Of a stretch of 64,000 nt of DNA, positions 11,129 to 25,573 are shown one piece after another (within the stretch, counting starts at the first letter, position 1; the number at the start of each line of letters is the position of its first letter). The DNA lies in contig NC_089762.1 in assembly GCF_040412425.1 (NCBI RefSeq), positions 19,058,202 to 19,122,201 on the forward strand. Reading direction: 5' to 3'. Below the pieces are notes generated by a model that saw nothing but the letters and a program-made list of their open reading frames with translations, was not told where the DNA came from and made no database searches. Source of the DNA: Macrobrachium rosenbergii. Lineage: Eukaryota; Arthropoda; Malacostraca; Decapoda; Palaemonidae. The position numbers and the translations under genes were made by a program.

Positions 11129-11221
11129 CAGTATATACTGTATATATACAAATTTCAGTCTCTCCCTCACTACACATACCTATATTAATTATATATTTAT
11201 ATGTATATATATGTATGTATG

Positions 11222-11264
<43 letters not shown>

Positions 11265-11390
11265 ATTGATGCACTACTATTGTGAGAGTTTTCTACCAGG
11301 GGCTCATCCGCGATTCAGCAGTTGAAGTTTGTATGTGGTAGTGACAACGCTGTCATTACCACATTCATACTTCAGTTGCTGAATCAGTTG

Positions 11391-11679
11391 GGAGGTAGTG
11401 CCGTCATTGCACCTCATTCGGTGCACTGTAGGCATTACTAAAAGTTCTACGCAGCGTCTCCGGTCCCAAGCTGCAAATCGTTTTATTCCTTTTACGTTCA
11501 TATTCTCTGTTTTCCGTTTTACTTTCCACTCTCTCCTAACAACTGATTCATAGTGCAACCGTGAGGTTTTCCTCCTGTTACGCCTTTCTAACCTTTTTAC
11601 TGTCAATTTCCGTGTCAGCGCTGAATGACCTCATAGGTCCCAGCGCCTGGCCTTTGGCCCGAATTCAATATTCTGTCTG
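11391..11679 (+). mobile_element. SINE-like retroposon, second copy
   Basis: Same family as 2023-2338, slightly 5'-truncated and lacking the CCCCGTAG start. It shares GTAGTGCCGTC, GGTGCACTGTAGGCATTACT, CTAACAA.TGATTCATAGT, GAGGTTTTCCTCCT and CAGCGCTGAATGACC. A 15-base imperfect target-site duplication is visible: TTCAGTTGCTGAATC (11371-11385) before it and TTCAATAGCTGAATC (11682-11696) after it. Because the target is itself a palindrome arm, the duplication is less certain than in copy 1. Confidence 0.82.
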
Positions 11680-11741
11680 TTTTCAATAGCTGAATCGTGG
11701 ATTAGCCCTGTTTTCAATAGCTGAATCGTGGATTAGCCCTG
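11680..11741. repeat. 31-bp perfect tandem duplication at the MITE right end
   Basis: 11680-11710 and 11711-11741 are identical, each ending GGATTAGCCCTG. Confidence 0.95.
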
Positions 11742-12560
11742 TTCAGCAAATTTCCACAATATCAGTGTGTTATACCTACACAAAAGGCTTAGCAGCAGCA
11801 CATCGAACCCCCATTGCATAAGTGCGTTATTCATCTCTGTGTTTTGCTCGCTTTCATGCTGCCTGGATATTTGGGTCTTTCTTTCCAGTACTGCCTTCAT
11901 GTCATCTATCCAGCACTTTTCAGTCCAACTCTTCCTCCTCCCCCCTGACACGTCCGAATTAAACGCTCTCTTTACCAAACGTTCATCCTCCATTCTTTCC
12001 AAGTGACCAGACCATCACAAAACACACACATCCTTTCACTTATGCTAACCTATTTACTGTATGCACTTTTTCCAGATTTACCTTATTTTCAATTCTTCGT
12101 ATGTTACACGTACAACACAGGTATTTTCAATTCATCTCATGCTACAAGTACAACACACGCGTTTTAAATTATTCTTATGCTACATGTACATCTCGCCAAT
12201 TTCAGCAATTTTTTTTCTTGTAATCGCATTCAAGATTCCACAATGGCATCCGTAGACATCCAGGTCTCTTGACCAATCTCAGCCACCTTCATGTCCCCTG
12301 TGGCCCTTCTTGCTTCTCCTATTTTGTGACATATCTCTCTTCTCACCCTACCACGATTCATTTTATTTACAACTAAATACTCATGCGAATCATTCCTATA
12401 TCATTCATATGAATATTCATTGTTCCACCTTCCTGGTTTCCATAATCTTACTTGTACTCTCTTACTGTATAATCTGTAAACATCAGCTCTTCCACACTCC
12501 ATTCAGGACTCATTTTCTTTTGCCACAACTTTGCCCCTACATTTACTTGGTTTTCTCTTG
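11733..12560 (-). pseudogene. non-LTR retrotransposon reverse-transcriptase C-terminal remnant
   Basis: Minus-strand reading with frameshifts. 12002-11733 is open for 89 codons and begins MERMEDERLVKRAF, then SDVSGGRRK, then W-x-D-D-M-K. Just upstream in a shifted frame is W-S-G-H-L directly before ERMEDERLVKR: the GHxERM...RLVKR...GGRR block at the end of RT proteins of many arthropod non-LTR elements. Further upstream (about 12345-12275) HKIGEARRATGDMK matches the RIGEAR..G.MK segment that follows the RT palm in such elements. Stops and indels between the blocks make it a dead copy; clade not determined. Confidence 0.75.
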
Positions 12561-12589
12561 ATTCCTCACGTTACCTTATCTCACACTGA

Positions 12590-13110
12590 TTGGAAATAGG
12601 GACGAGAGATTGCAGAAACTAGCGAAGGAGGAGAAAGTTGAGAGTAAATCTGAGCAAAGTTAATAATGTGGGTTGAAATAGAGACCAGGCAGATGATGCA
12701 GTAAGTTTTAATACTGATGTTGGAAAAATGGAAGTGCTTGATGACTATAGTATTTAGGAGGAAATATGGATAGGGTAATCGAATAAGATGTCAGGGTATG
12801 TACAAAATATTGGGAAGGGATTTGGGTGTGTGGAATGCAAGAAGAAATGCTTGAAGGGATTGTTGAGCCAAATCTCCTGTATAGAAATGTTGCTTTTGAA
12901 TACGAGTAAAAGAAAAAGGTAGAAGCTGTTGATATGGATTGTTTTTGAAGTATATGTGATGCATAAAGAACTTACATAATGAGAAATATGGAAATATGTT
13001 GTTGATTAAAAGGTTAGCATAACTGAAAGGAGTGTTTACAAGCATATCTTCCAAAGTACAGAGGACAAAGTGTTTGTATGTGTAGGGAGGCTCGACCTAC
13101 TGATGAGGAG
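12590..13110 (+). pseudogene. non-LTR reverse-transcriptase remnant, opposite orientation
   Basis: Plus-strand fragments in order: ERLQKLAKE at about 12604; a frame near 12730 reading MEVLDDYS, where family members have an EEVD.FKYLG block; NKMSGYVQN then KKKCLKGLL at 12783-12860, the place of an EGY...AKKCLYEG(V/I) block; KRKKVEAVDMDCF near 12909; and ERSVYK near 13026. The blocks are collinear with the C-terminal half of a decapod-type non-LTR RT but broken by stops and frameshifts. It lies head-to-head with 11733-12560, so these are two insertions or a rearranged pair. Alignments are from memory, so this call is less certain than its neighbour. Confidence 0.6.
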
Positions 13111-14424
13111 CCTCCTTGATTTATTCTTTGGCGACATGATTCATATCAGTTATTTTCAAAATCAACATTTCTATAAAGTCCAATCACTAAACCATCGTGA
13201 AATAGCATCTGTAGCCCTTACAATTTATTGTTTGCGACTCTGAAGCTGGCTCTATGTTTAGGTATTTAAAAAGTAAATCATTGCGATTTCTCTTTTGAAG
13301 AATAAACATGCTGGCTCCCTCCTTGTTCCGTGAGCAATTTAGTGTTATCCGCTGGTTTATTGAAGAATATCTGAAGTGTCTGGCTATAATTTTAACCCTT
13401 CTATATTCAGTGGTAAATAAATTCCCGTACACTCTTTTGGTAACTAGAAGTTCGTGATTTGTAATTGCCTTATTCTAGTTACGGATCGGCAGCTTATCCA
13501 ATTTGTGTTGAGTAGTCTTTCGTCCTCAACTGTGCTTAATTACGTTCTTTGGTATTGTTTGTTGAGTGTTTGGTATTGGTAACTTCACTTTTGGGTTTGA
13601 AACTATTGTGTCCAGACCAGAAGTATCTTGATGTTGATCTAATAAATATTCTTCAGTATAAATGAATAAGATCAATATGGAGCGCTTGATAGTTGACATG
13701 ATTTTGACTGATAGATTTTTTATTAGAATGGAATTTTTGAAATTTCTTCTTCTTGGAATAAAGAAAATTCCTCAAGAACGAGGAGATTTTAACCGGTCAT
13801 TCATTTTTCTTTGGGATAAAAGTGCACCTTTTTTCCATTGTTAACATTTTTCGTAAGGGATCAACATGTCGGCTCTGTTGAACTTAATTGAAAAGTTTTC
13901 ATTTTGAAGAACACAGGGACTTGGTAAGATGCGAAAATTTCCAATTGACACTGCTATATGATATTAATTTAATAAGGTTTGGAGGCATGAACTTTGTCAT
14001 TTGTTTAAAAAGCTCATCCATGTTTTGGGATAGAAGGCTGCAACCAGCTTTGTTGTGGTAGCTTGTAATTTAGGATGACGTTTACGGGTGACATCCTAAC
14101 CCATGGCAGATAACCACACAGCCTGTAATTAAATAAAACTTTAGGTATGAATGAAGCCTTTGTCTTTCTTGTAGAGTGAGTGAATATGGCATTCTGAAAT
14201 ATAATCGTCCCATGTCAAGGCAATAAACGTTCAATTTATGTATGTTTTTACGCCGAAGGTATCGGATAGAACTCTACTTCTTGAGAAACACGCAATGAAA
14301 ATTTCACGTTCAGAGTTGACTTGATGGATTTAGATAGGGTGCAAGTGATGTTTGTCTGAGTCGTTTTTATCTAGGGTATGAATTAAGAAGTGAAAGACGA
14401 GACTGCCCATTTCTCCCTGTCTTT

Positions 14425-14446
14425 CCCCCACCCCTACCCCCACCCC
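14425..14446 (-). other. G-quadruplex / i-motif candidate
   Basis: Four runs of four or five C separated by A, TA and A: the minus strand has four tightly spaced G-tracts. Confidence 0.6.
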
Positions 14447-14815
14447 TTGGAGGGTCAAGGTTATGATGACTGACTCGTAGATGTTGAACTCGTCTTTGTG
14501 CACTTCAGAGAGAAATAAAAGGGCAAGGGAGAACAATGTCGGATAATGGACCTGTTCCCGTGATGTGTGCATGTGTGGATTGCCTGCGTGGCTTCACTCT
14601 TCCCGGTCACACAGGCCAAACACGGAACAAACACCACAGACACTCGCCAAACACGCTGGCTGTGCTCCTCAAGCAGGTGCTCAGGCACGCAACAGCCTCT
14701 TCCTTCACTCCTCTCGCCCGCTGAAAGCGTTGACAACTCTTTCGAGGGTAAAGGAACCAGAACCAACTCGAGGGTGTCGGCCAGAGGAGAACTCTGTTTG
14801 TGCATTGATTTAATG

Positions 14816-14818
<3 letters not shown>

Positions 14819-14867
<49 letters not shown>
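14819..14867. repeat. (CT)n microsatellite, ~49 bp
   Basis: Pure CT run. Confidence 0.97.
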
Positions 14868-14870
<3 letters not shown>

Positions 14871-15020
14871 AGTCGCATTTTAATATGATAAATTTTGACG
14901 ATTGCCGGGGGTTCCGTTGGAGTTTTTTTTTTTATTTTTCTTAAATGTTTTATAAAAATGTACTGATGGTTCAGTTTAAAGTTTGTTCTCTTTAAACTAG
15001 ACAGGTTTATTTATTCCTTT

Positions 15021-15406
15021 TAGTTTTCTGTACAATAAAACTATTGTGCTGGCTTTGTCTGTCCGTCTGCACTTTTTTCTGTCCTCCTACTTAGGCTAGA
15101 GGGCTGCAAATTGCTATGTTGATCATCCACCCTCCAGTCATCAAACATACCAAATTGCAGCCATCTAGCCTCCATAGTTTTTATTTTATTTAAGGTTAAA
15201 GTTAGCCATAATCGTGCTTTTGGCAACGATATAGGATAGGCCACCACCGGGCCGTGGATAAAGTTTCATGGGCCGCGTCTCCTACAGCATTATACCAAGA
15301 CCACCGAAAGATAGATCTGTTTTTGGTGGCCTTGATTGTAAGCTGTAGTGGCTGTACAGAGAACTAGACTGCGCCGAGGAAACTTCGGCACATTTTTTAC
15401 TTGTTT
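15021..15406 (+). repeat. dispersed decapod-type repeat with internal hairpin
   Basis: I recognise this as a family seen widely in decapod genomic and transcript sequence, though I cannot give it a name. Landmarks: TTTTCTGTACA start, TTGTCTGTCCGTCTGCAC, GGCTAGAGGGCTGCAAATT, GCCATAATCGTGCTTTTGG, GGCCACCACCGGGCCGTGG, GACCACCGAAAGATAGATCT and GAAACTTCGGCACATTTTTT. Positions ~15093-15130 pair with ~15135-15171 as a stem-loop (AGGCTAGAGGGCTGCAA against TTGCAGCCATCTAGCCT). No ORF. Orientation is arbitrary. Confidence 0.72.
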
Positions 15407-15936
15407 AATTTTGTTTTTACTCGTGTGACGAAAGAAGGGTAGCTGTAATATATGTATGTGCTTCAACCGAAGTCAGTTCTGATGGCAATTTTGATGAATT
15501 TGAGGTCTTAAAGTTTATGGTTTATTAATTAGTTTCTGTGTATAAGAAAAGATCTCTTTATCATTATTAGTATATTAGTCAGTGATCGTTTAGTAACCGT
15601 AGCTTTCTCTGTAGTATAAGGTATTGGTACACGACTTGGTATGCCGGGTTTAGGAATTTGCTTGTGGTACTGTGGCATCATTTATTGTCGAGTTTTGTTG
15701 CCATCTCTTGTCATGATCTTTTCTAACAAGATTTTTGGAAGTGATGGTGTTCTTCAGCGCCAGTAGACCCAAAGAATCCTCCATGAAAGGATGTCTCTGT
15801 TTGTCTTCTGTAATTAGAAAAGAAGAAATCCACAGTCAACATCTTGGAGGTTCCAGTCCAAGGAGTCTTAATGAGGGGAGGAGGTTAGTCAATGTTGACT
15901 CAGAGAAATGCAGGGAGAGACGTTGCTCATTCCTTT

Positions 15937-15937
<1 letters not shown>

Positions 15938-16015
<78 letters not shown>
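15938..16015. repeat. (CT)n microsatellite, ~78 bp
   Basis: Longest pure CT run in the window. Confidence 0.97.
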
Positions 16016-16018
<3 letters not shown>

Positions 16019-16784
16019 GTTTGTAAAACAACTTTTGGCGTATGAGGATAAAGAATTATAATTAGGCCTTGATTCCAGTTGCAGTTACAGTAAACTGTTA
16101 TGTCATTCTTTACGTTTTGGTTGGTGTAAAACTTTGCTTGTTAGTATTAAAGCATGATAGTCTTTCTTCTACTAACGTGAGTTGATGGAATTAGAAGATC
16201 AGTAATTATGCGCAGTGTAGGTTTTTTTATGCCCTGGAGTTTTGTTTCTGGTTCTGGTTTGCATATGGTTGAGGATTATTACCCGTCATGAAAGTGTTAA
16301 GGCTTGTAATGTTTTCTGCTCTAAATGTTATGAATTTACTCCACCTAGTGCCCTGTCTGAACGAGGATTACAGTCCCGGTGAAGTCGAGGGTGCAAGGGA
16401 TAGAACCCCTAAGATCAGGGCAGTCTCTGGCCATTTTTCTTTCTGTTTTGGGTTGCGTACATTTAGTGGGCGTGAGGTTAGGAGGGTTCCCTCAGAATAA
16501 TGAGAGAGAGAGAGACACTATATTAATCCTATTCAGAATGCTCTGTTCGTAATTTAGTGTTGTAATTAGCGCTGGATGAACGATTGTACGAGACCTATTA
16601 CAAGACGTCGTGTGTAATATATTGACTGTTGAACAATATTCCAAACTGGTCTAGAATGCTGAAGCACCCTCTTTCGAGCGAATGACCCGGGTGTTGGAAC
16701 TTCCATCGCTGCATCGTATCAGAAGTCCGTAGGGTACTTCTGATGTCAAACATATCAGCGAATTAACATTTTACTTTGGTTTCT

Positions 16785-16805
16785 GTGTGTGTGTGTGTGT
16801 GTGTG
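16785..16805. repeat. short (GT)n microsatellite
   Basis: About ten GT repeats. Confidence 0.9.
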
Positions 16806-17211
16806 AATGGTAGAGGGAGGAAAGAAAGACGAGTCGGGGATGGGGATGAGAGAACCTCTTCCATTGCATATGCAAATGATTCAAATGTTTATGGATGTTG
16901 CTGTTAGGATACTGTGCGTTGTGTGAGGGTAATAACTTAATCCAGACCCGTTTTTGTTTATATGTTAGTCGGTGGAAAAGTAAGGATCTAATATCCTGGT
17001 GGACGTCTCGTAAAATTCCAGCTGGACCTGATTTGGAGATTGGACTGCAATGTGATGCTGAAGGCGAGGCGAAAGACCACAGCAGTGGGACCGGGAAATA
17101 AACTGAGGCGATTTGGTTCTCAGACAGAGTGTGAAGCATGAAGAAGTTGTTGGTGTTATTTTCATGTAAAGTAATGAATGCGTAGTATCTATTGCAATAT
17201 ATGACGCTTGC

Positions 17212-17214
<3 letters not shown>

Positions 17215-17290
<76 letters not shown>
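17215..17290. repeat. (GA)n microsatellite, ~76 bp
   Basis: Pure GA run. Confidence 0.97.
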
Positions 17291-17292
<2 letters not shown>

Positions 17293-18098
17293 ATGGCTTT
17301 ACGCTTTGACAAACATCTTCCAAAAGAACAGTTTCATTATCGAGAAAAGTTCGCTACATCGCCGCTAGATAAGGTCTTTGAAATTGCAGTTATTCATCGA
17401 CACACATTACTACAGTTATCATTGAAGGAGTTACGAAGCCCCTCGTGAAATTCCGAGTCCCAGCCCGTGTGTTGGCGAGTCCTCAAGCGTGAGGTCAACT
17501 GAGGAACGGTCACAAAAGACGAAGTATTCCTCCTCCGGACCTAGTTTGTACCTGCAGGGTGGAGAAGGCTTGCCAAACCCTGCCGGGTGACTATCTGCTG
17601 TACAGTTACCTCGCGCTTGATTCTTGTTTTCATTTTACCCTTTTATGATTATGGCGGTGGTTCCTGAGAATGGAGGCAATCAGCAACTTTCTGAAGACCA
17701 GCTTCTTTGTTGGGGAAACAATCGCAGCCTAGTTTCATAAAATCTAAATTGATTTCAGAGCGCAGGGAATGTTGGACAGCGTTGGCAGGCATGTAAAACC
17801 AAACCAGTTCTGTAATTGCTTCTCGCATATAAATGTTGCTGGAAGGTTGCTCTTAGTAACATTAAACTGATTGCATGTAATAAAGAAATCGCTTTTAAGA
17901 GTCCAGGGCGTTGTGAATGCAACTTGCTTATTCATTGCTAATGAATTTACAGCTCTCGGTCCTCCTTTCGGTCGGCCAGGGGACCAAGATGCGACCTTTA
18001 ATTATGCATGAGAACGGTTCTGCTCTGGAGTGCCAAGTTTTAACAAGGATTTGTAACATGCATAGGCTACACTACAGTATATGAACTACCAAAACCAC

Positions 18099-18101
<3 letters not shown>

Positions 18102-18139
<38 letters not shown>
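18102..18139. repeat. (CT)n microsatellite, ~38 bp
   Basis: Pure CT run. Confidence 0.96.
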
Positions 18140-18141
<2 letters not shown>

Positions 18142-18829
18142 GAAAAATAAGTGGTAGAGCAGATCCATTGTTCTGGGAAAAGCTTTTAATAACTTCGGCG
18201 ATTGTGAACGATAACTAGGGTCACTGGGCGTTGGCTTCAGTTCCATCTAAAGGAAAGATGAGAAGACCTCTATTCTGAGGATTTTCCGTTATCTGTATGA
18301 TTTATTTCCAGCCTTTTAAGTATTTCCTAGTCCTGATTTTTGTATTTAAAAGTTTGAAATAATGTGCATTTTGAGTTCACTGTACTTACCGTACTGGAAA
18401 GTCCATTTTTAGGTTTAGTGAAAAAGATCTCTTAACCCTTTGAAGTGTTGTATCACGCACAGGTGTACATGTTTATTACATTGTTATATTTCTTTGTGAA
18501 AGTTTTATGAGGCTCTTGTTCTGGTATGTGCGAGAATCTTTTCGTTTGACTAATTTTCCTAGTGACCTTAGTTTGCTTTTTCCGTCACGGACAATCACAC
18601 GATAAACTCATTTTCTTGTAGAGTTTCACTAAAATTGTGACAAACGGTAGCGTAACATAATAAAGTTAAGATCTTAACAATGTTTTTCAAGAATGGTTAA
18701 TTTTTGGATGACAGAAGATCGTAAATTTAAGAAAGAGTCATAATTTGAGAAAGTTATACTTTTGGAACAAATGAAGATTTTTCGAGCCAAGTACAAAAAT
18801 TCATTTCTCTTCTTCGTCACTTATTAGAA

Positions 18830-18831
<2 letters not shown>

Positions 18832-18906
<75 letters not shown>
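18832..18906. repeat. (CT)n microsatellite, ~75 bp
   Basis: Pure CT run. Confidence 0.97.
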
Positions 18907-18908
<2 letters not shown>

Positions 18909-20523
18909 ATCAGTCGTTTTCGCATATAGGGTAAGGGTAAGTTTTGTGTGCCTTACTCACTGTCTACGGTATATGTATGTATGTATTGATGTATGCTTGT
19001 AAATGTGGTTCACAATCAAGAAAAATGAAATAAAAATAATTTCAGCCCCATGGAGAAAGAGAAAGAGAAAGTCCCAAGCACGAAAAAGCGGGGATATTAA
19101 AAGAGAAATGCGCAGCGCTGGAGCCATGCCTGTGTGTGTGTGTGTCATTGGCTCGAACGCCCCATCCAGCACACGAAGAAAATTCTTTATAAACACTTTC
19201 GGGAGAGGGAGGCCGCGCTCGAGGCTCCATAATTTCTTGTGTGACGAAGATTTTCCCCGTGCGCTTTTTATCTTTGCTTTTAAGTTAATGAGAGAGAGGA
19301 CCGTGGCAGGCATTTCTAATGGATGTTCCTTTCTGTCTTCCCAAGGTACGTTGGGGCATGCCTTGCAGGGGATCCTACACGGAAAGTGCATTCATGCCAA
19401 GGTGGAGGTAATGTACATTTTTAGCTTTTCCTAATATAATGGTCGTGCGTACTTGGCGCTTTCGTGACAACATCATGCAGTGGAGATGTCCTTTATGTAC
19501 AGCATGAAATATTTTTCTCCCAGTTTTACTGAAATTCTCTGTTGATGTGTGTACTTTTTTCACTCATGAGAACTTCGGCTTGAAGTTGCAACATATATGA
19601 AGTCAGAATATTTAAATATGCCTGCTTCCCCTCTTATCAGAAGTAAGTGAATACTGACAAAACATTTTCATGGTACCTTCAACATTCAGAAGTGGACCCT
19701 CTCGAGCTGATTAACATTTGGGGCACATAATGCTAAGTTTCACAGATTATCTCGAATGCAATTGTTCCAAAGACGACATCGTGTATGCGGCATTCTTTTC
19801 TAGAAAATGAAGCATTAATTCCCCAATATTAAAGTATTAAGAGTTTGAGCTTGAAGATCAACGGTCAAGATAAAAAGTTTTTGCCACTTTTAATGTTTCA
19901 TATCTGCTGGTATTTTTATCTTTATATTGAGAAACTGTAATGGCAATGCGCTAATAAAGTTTGCGCCTTAAGGTCAGGAGTCAGGTTTGTCAGCTTTTCT
20001 GCGGATTAAATGCACACAGTCACTTCATAAGTTCGGCATCATTTCGATATTGATAAATTGGAAAGGTAATTCCCAAGTAATTATAATAACCAAGTCTGAC
20101 GCCGAAAGGTCAAAGATGTAGGCGACATTCCTAGTGATTTAAAGCTTCATAGATAGCCACATATTTAGGGTATTCTTTTATTGAATATCAATTCATCAAG
20201 TTTGACCTGTAAATTTCTGAGATCAAGGCCACAGAACACCAGGTTGCAATCTCTGATATGTGCTCTAATGAGCCGGAATGGTAACCTTTGTTTTTGTAGA
20301 GTGGTCTTGTAAGAGGTATAGGTATGCACTGTGCTTAATAATCTTGTTTAAGAAAGCCTTTTATTTTACACGGTTAGATGTTATTGCTCTTGTCATACTG
20401 GTTCTGAAGAAACAATTGAAGCAATTTCTTGTGTAAGCTTTCCCACGTGAAATTCCGATCATCGACTTATTCCGTATTCTATTAAAATGGGGAAACCTGT
20501 AGATTATTCAAATAATTTGGTTT

Positions 20524-20526
<3 letters not shown>
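18907..20526. other. unique sequence with mirrored open frames
   Basis: 18957-19391 (-, 144 codons) and 19003-19434 (+, 143 codons) overlap almost completely. Neither shows a recognisable domain, and mutual openness points to stop-poor composition. 19435-20526 holds nothing recognised. Confidence 0.5.

Positions 20527-20592
<66 letters not shown>
20527..20592. repeat. (GA)n microsatellite, ~66 bp
   Basis: Pure AG run. Confidence 0.97.
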
Positions 20593-20597
<5 letters not shown>

Positions 20598-20736
20598 TAC
20601 ATACGCCGAAAATCTCGGAGCCTCTTTCGTGTTGAAAAACAGTGCATCCGTGTCAGGTTTGCAGACAATAAATGGAAAGAAATTGTATCCGGAGGTGAAA
20701 TTTGACTTAGGAATGTGAGCACCGGTTCACATAAGG

Positions 20737-20801
<65 letters not shown>
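20737..20801. repeat. (GA)n microsatellite, ~65 bp
   Basis: Second GA run only 145 bp after the previous one, same orientation; the flanks are not obviously duplicated. Confidence 0.97.
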
Positions 20802-23118
<2,317 letters not shown>

Positions 23119-23163
23119 ATAATGGAACCATATGTATTATTTTGGAATATTTTGAATAATGGA

Positions 23164-23277
<114 letters not shown>

Positions 23278-24061
23278 AAGTTTCATTATTCCAAAATGAT
23301 TGAAAATGGTATGCATAAGCACTGCATATATCGTTTAATTCCTTGGTAACCTTACTTTTGCCTTACGTTTTGAAGAATGTAGAGAATGCAGAACTAAGAC
23401 TGAACGTTATGGAGTGGGGGTTTCCACTGAAGATGCTCGGCGTTAACAAAGAAGTGGCGGTAAAGTTTTACCAGCTTCGAATTCTCCCGGGGAAGAATTA
23501 CTGCTTTTTCCAGCCGGGCTCCATGTTTCAGACGAGGAGGATTAGTGACAAAATAATCTTTTAAGGTCGAGAGAACCTAACATCGTTCATAATTTTATGG
23601 AAAAGAAAAATTGCATGTCTTGCAATTATAAAATGGCCGCCAAGCGTCGAGTGGAACTGGAGACTGTTCGATGTACATAATGGCAAGAGTTAATGGTGCA
23701 GTTAATTCGCCGATGTGAGGAGACACGCCGGCCTTGCTGAATGTAACGAGAGTTTTTGTTCACTCGATTTCTCATATTTGCTCTTGTCTGCAGCAAGCCT
23801 TGTAACCGCACCGGTTGCGTAGATGTAATTAAGAAGTCCTTTGTGTACTTGTTTACATATGGTCACTCAGCCATTGTAACGGAAACGACCTCTTGACCTG
23901 GCTTTGGTTAAACATCCAGAATTTTTCTTTCCTTTTTTCCAAGTCACGACTACACGCTGGGGATATCGCACACGCTCCTTCCTCTCTCTCTCTCTCTTTG
24001 GGGAAGGGGTACCGCAACGGGGTAATCTCCTAACTCCGGAGGGGTGGAGCCGATCTACAGG

Positions 24062-24122
<61 letters not shown>

Positions 24123-25199
24123 GATGACTCGCACAAAGATAGAAAGAGAGAAAGAAAGAAAGAAAGAAAGAAGAACCGCAAAGAGGAAGCAGAGAGAAAA
24201 ATGGTGGCCAGCCAAGCATGAAGGTAAAAGGCTTTTCTTGCACCTTATTGGTTGACCCTGATCGTCTCTTGTTGTAACGTTATTTTTCGCATGATGCCCT
24301 CGGTCAAGGTCAAGGCAATTATTAATTTACTTTTAGAAATATTCTGGGTCATTGTTACCGGTATTGGCCCTCGAGAATTATGCGATTCTGAACCTCGCCG
24401 AATTTTTTGTCATCAATGTTTTATAAGTGAATATTGTTGTGCAGTTAATTAGTTTTTGTTGAACTGCCTATTCTGGAATCCGTTAGGTTTAAGTGACTTC
24501 AATAATTGAGGTTTTTGTTCATAATCTCTCTCTCTCTCTCTCTCTCTTAAGCACCAGGAACTTGAGTTTGAGTTACAAGATAACAAAACCAGTTCTGGGC
24601 GACGTGGAGAAGTGGGGTGGGAGTGAGTTGAAGAGAATGGTAAGCAAGATGAAGCACAGTAATAATATTAAAAAAAAAAAAGATTTGGAGACTGCGTAGT
24701 GTTGGTAAGACAATACGCGGAAGCTTTTTTGTGGGTCATGACTGTTTAGCAATAGGTGGGTAAAATAACATTAAGTATCTACCCTGTGGGATAAGCTTCG
24801 AAACACGATACGGAAAAGGTCGACAAGTGGTTGGATGCGTGTTTTGATAAGAGTAGTAAATGGAGATGTTTCGTACTGAGAAGGCCTTTGGACAACAGGG
24901 TGTAACCTTCGCAAGTATATTCCTTCTTTCAGTTGCACTAAGTTGCAGAAAGAATATATTTCAGATTGTCCTTTACAACAGAAACAGCTTGGGTAGCAAC
25001 ATTTAGTGCCGCCGGACCGTGAAATGATTCGAGTTGCAACGTGAAAATAACGAAATTACACGTTATGTAATGGCGTTTGGATGTTATATTATGAAGTTAG
25101 GTAACTTAAAAGTTGGGAATTATTTAATCTGAGTTAAAAGTTCACTTTCCTGAAAATGAAATTACTGAAGTTTCAGTGTAAATGAAATGCATTTGAAGA
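23278..25199. other. unique sequence, nothing recognised
   Basis: Contains the CT/CA tract at 24065 and a short AAAG-rich stretch near 24141. The other frames carry no motif. Confidence 0.5.
24065..24122. repeat. compound (CT)n(CA)n microsatellite
   Basis: CT run of ~40 bp, then ~18 bp of CA. Confidence 0.96.
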
Positions 25200-25573
25200 A
25201 AGGCATATTCTAACTATCGTCGAGTTAAATTACGTAAATGAGTGATATTGCTAATAAAAGTGACACACAGAATGGGGGTTATATACCTGTGGAATGGTTC
25301 TACCCCTCCTTGGGTGGGGCCTTTGTTACTGGGAGAAGTGATGTCAGATCCGACTTTAGTATTTGATGCAAGGTGCCTTTCGGGGATGAAAATACTCCTT
25401 ATATTAATATTTCTGCAGTGAATGGTGACACCTTCGGTAGGATATCCAAGAACTTGGAAATCGCACTTGTTAAATATGTCCACATATTGTTTGAAATGAC
25501 AAGAACGAGATAATTCCACGGGTTTGAGGGCCATTATGGTATAGTCAAGGTCCATATATCAACACTGGAACCT
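25200..25573 (+). pseudogene. protein-like broken frames of unknown origin
   Basis: Two short + frames in different phases lie end to end. 25272-25421 reads 49 residues starting MGVIYLWNGSTPP and holding the acidic run GEVMSDPTLVFDARC. 25425-25499 reads VTPSVGYPRTWKSHLL... to a TGA. Residue composition looks protein-like rather than simple. An overlapping minus frame (25555-25214, 113 codons) is also open and cannot be excluded. I do not recognise the family. It directly precedes a retroelement 3' end, so it may be that element's decayed coding region. Confidence 0.3.

Larger units (their letters stand above)
11297..11741. mobile_element. palindromic MITE-like element split by a SINE-like insertion
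   Basis: The left terminus (11297-11326, starting CAGGGGCTCATCC) is the inverse of the right terminus (unit ending GGATTAGCCCTG at 11741), roughly 84% over ~30 bp. Inside, 11312-11346 and 11351-11385 form a 35-bp hairpin with a 4-base loop and about four mismatches. Removing the inserted SINE-like element and one copy of the apparent target duplication leaves a near-perfect palindrome of about 104 bp. No transposase; a non-autonomous foldback or MITE, family unknown. Confidence 0.8.
13111..15020. other. mostly unique sequence
   Basis: 13111-14400 is AT-rich with no recognised feature. 14461-14813 is GC-richer and open in several frames at once, typical of local composition rather than coding; no motif recognised. 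Confidence 0.5.
15407..18831. other. unique sequence between microsatellites
   Basis: No repeat family or coding motif recognised outside the CT, GA and GT tracts. The minus frames at 16771-17139 and 16965-17312 are composite, and their Ser/Leu part is the GA tract. Confidence 0.5.

Noticed and set aside
14567..14944. 125-codon + frame
   Set aside because: Its C-terminal part is the CT microsatellite, and three frames are open at once over 14536-14813.
19003..19434. 143-codon + frame with a 144-codon frame opposite
   Set aside because: Both strands open over the same bases and neither recognisable; composition effect.
24304..24312. TCAAGGTCA, an FTZ-F1/NR5A-type site
   Set aside because: A single 9-mer; about one match is expected by chance in a window of this size on two strands.
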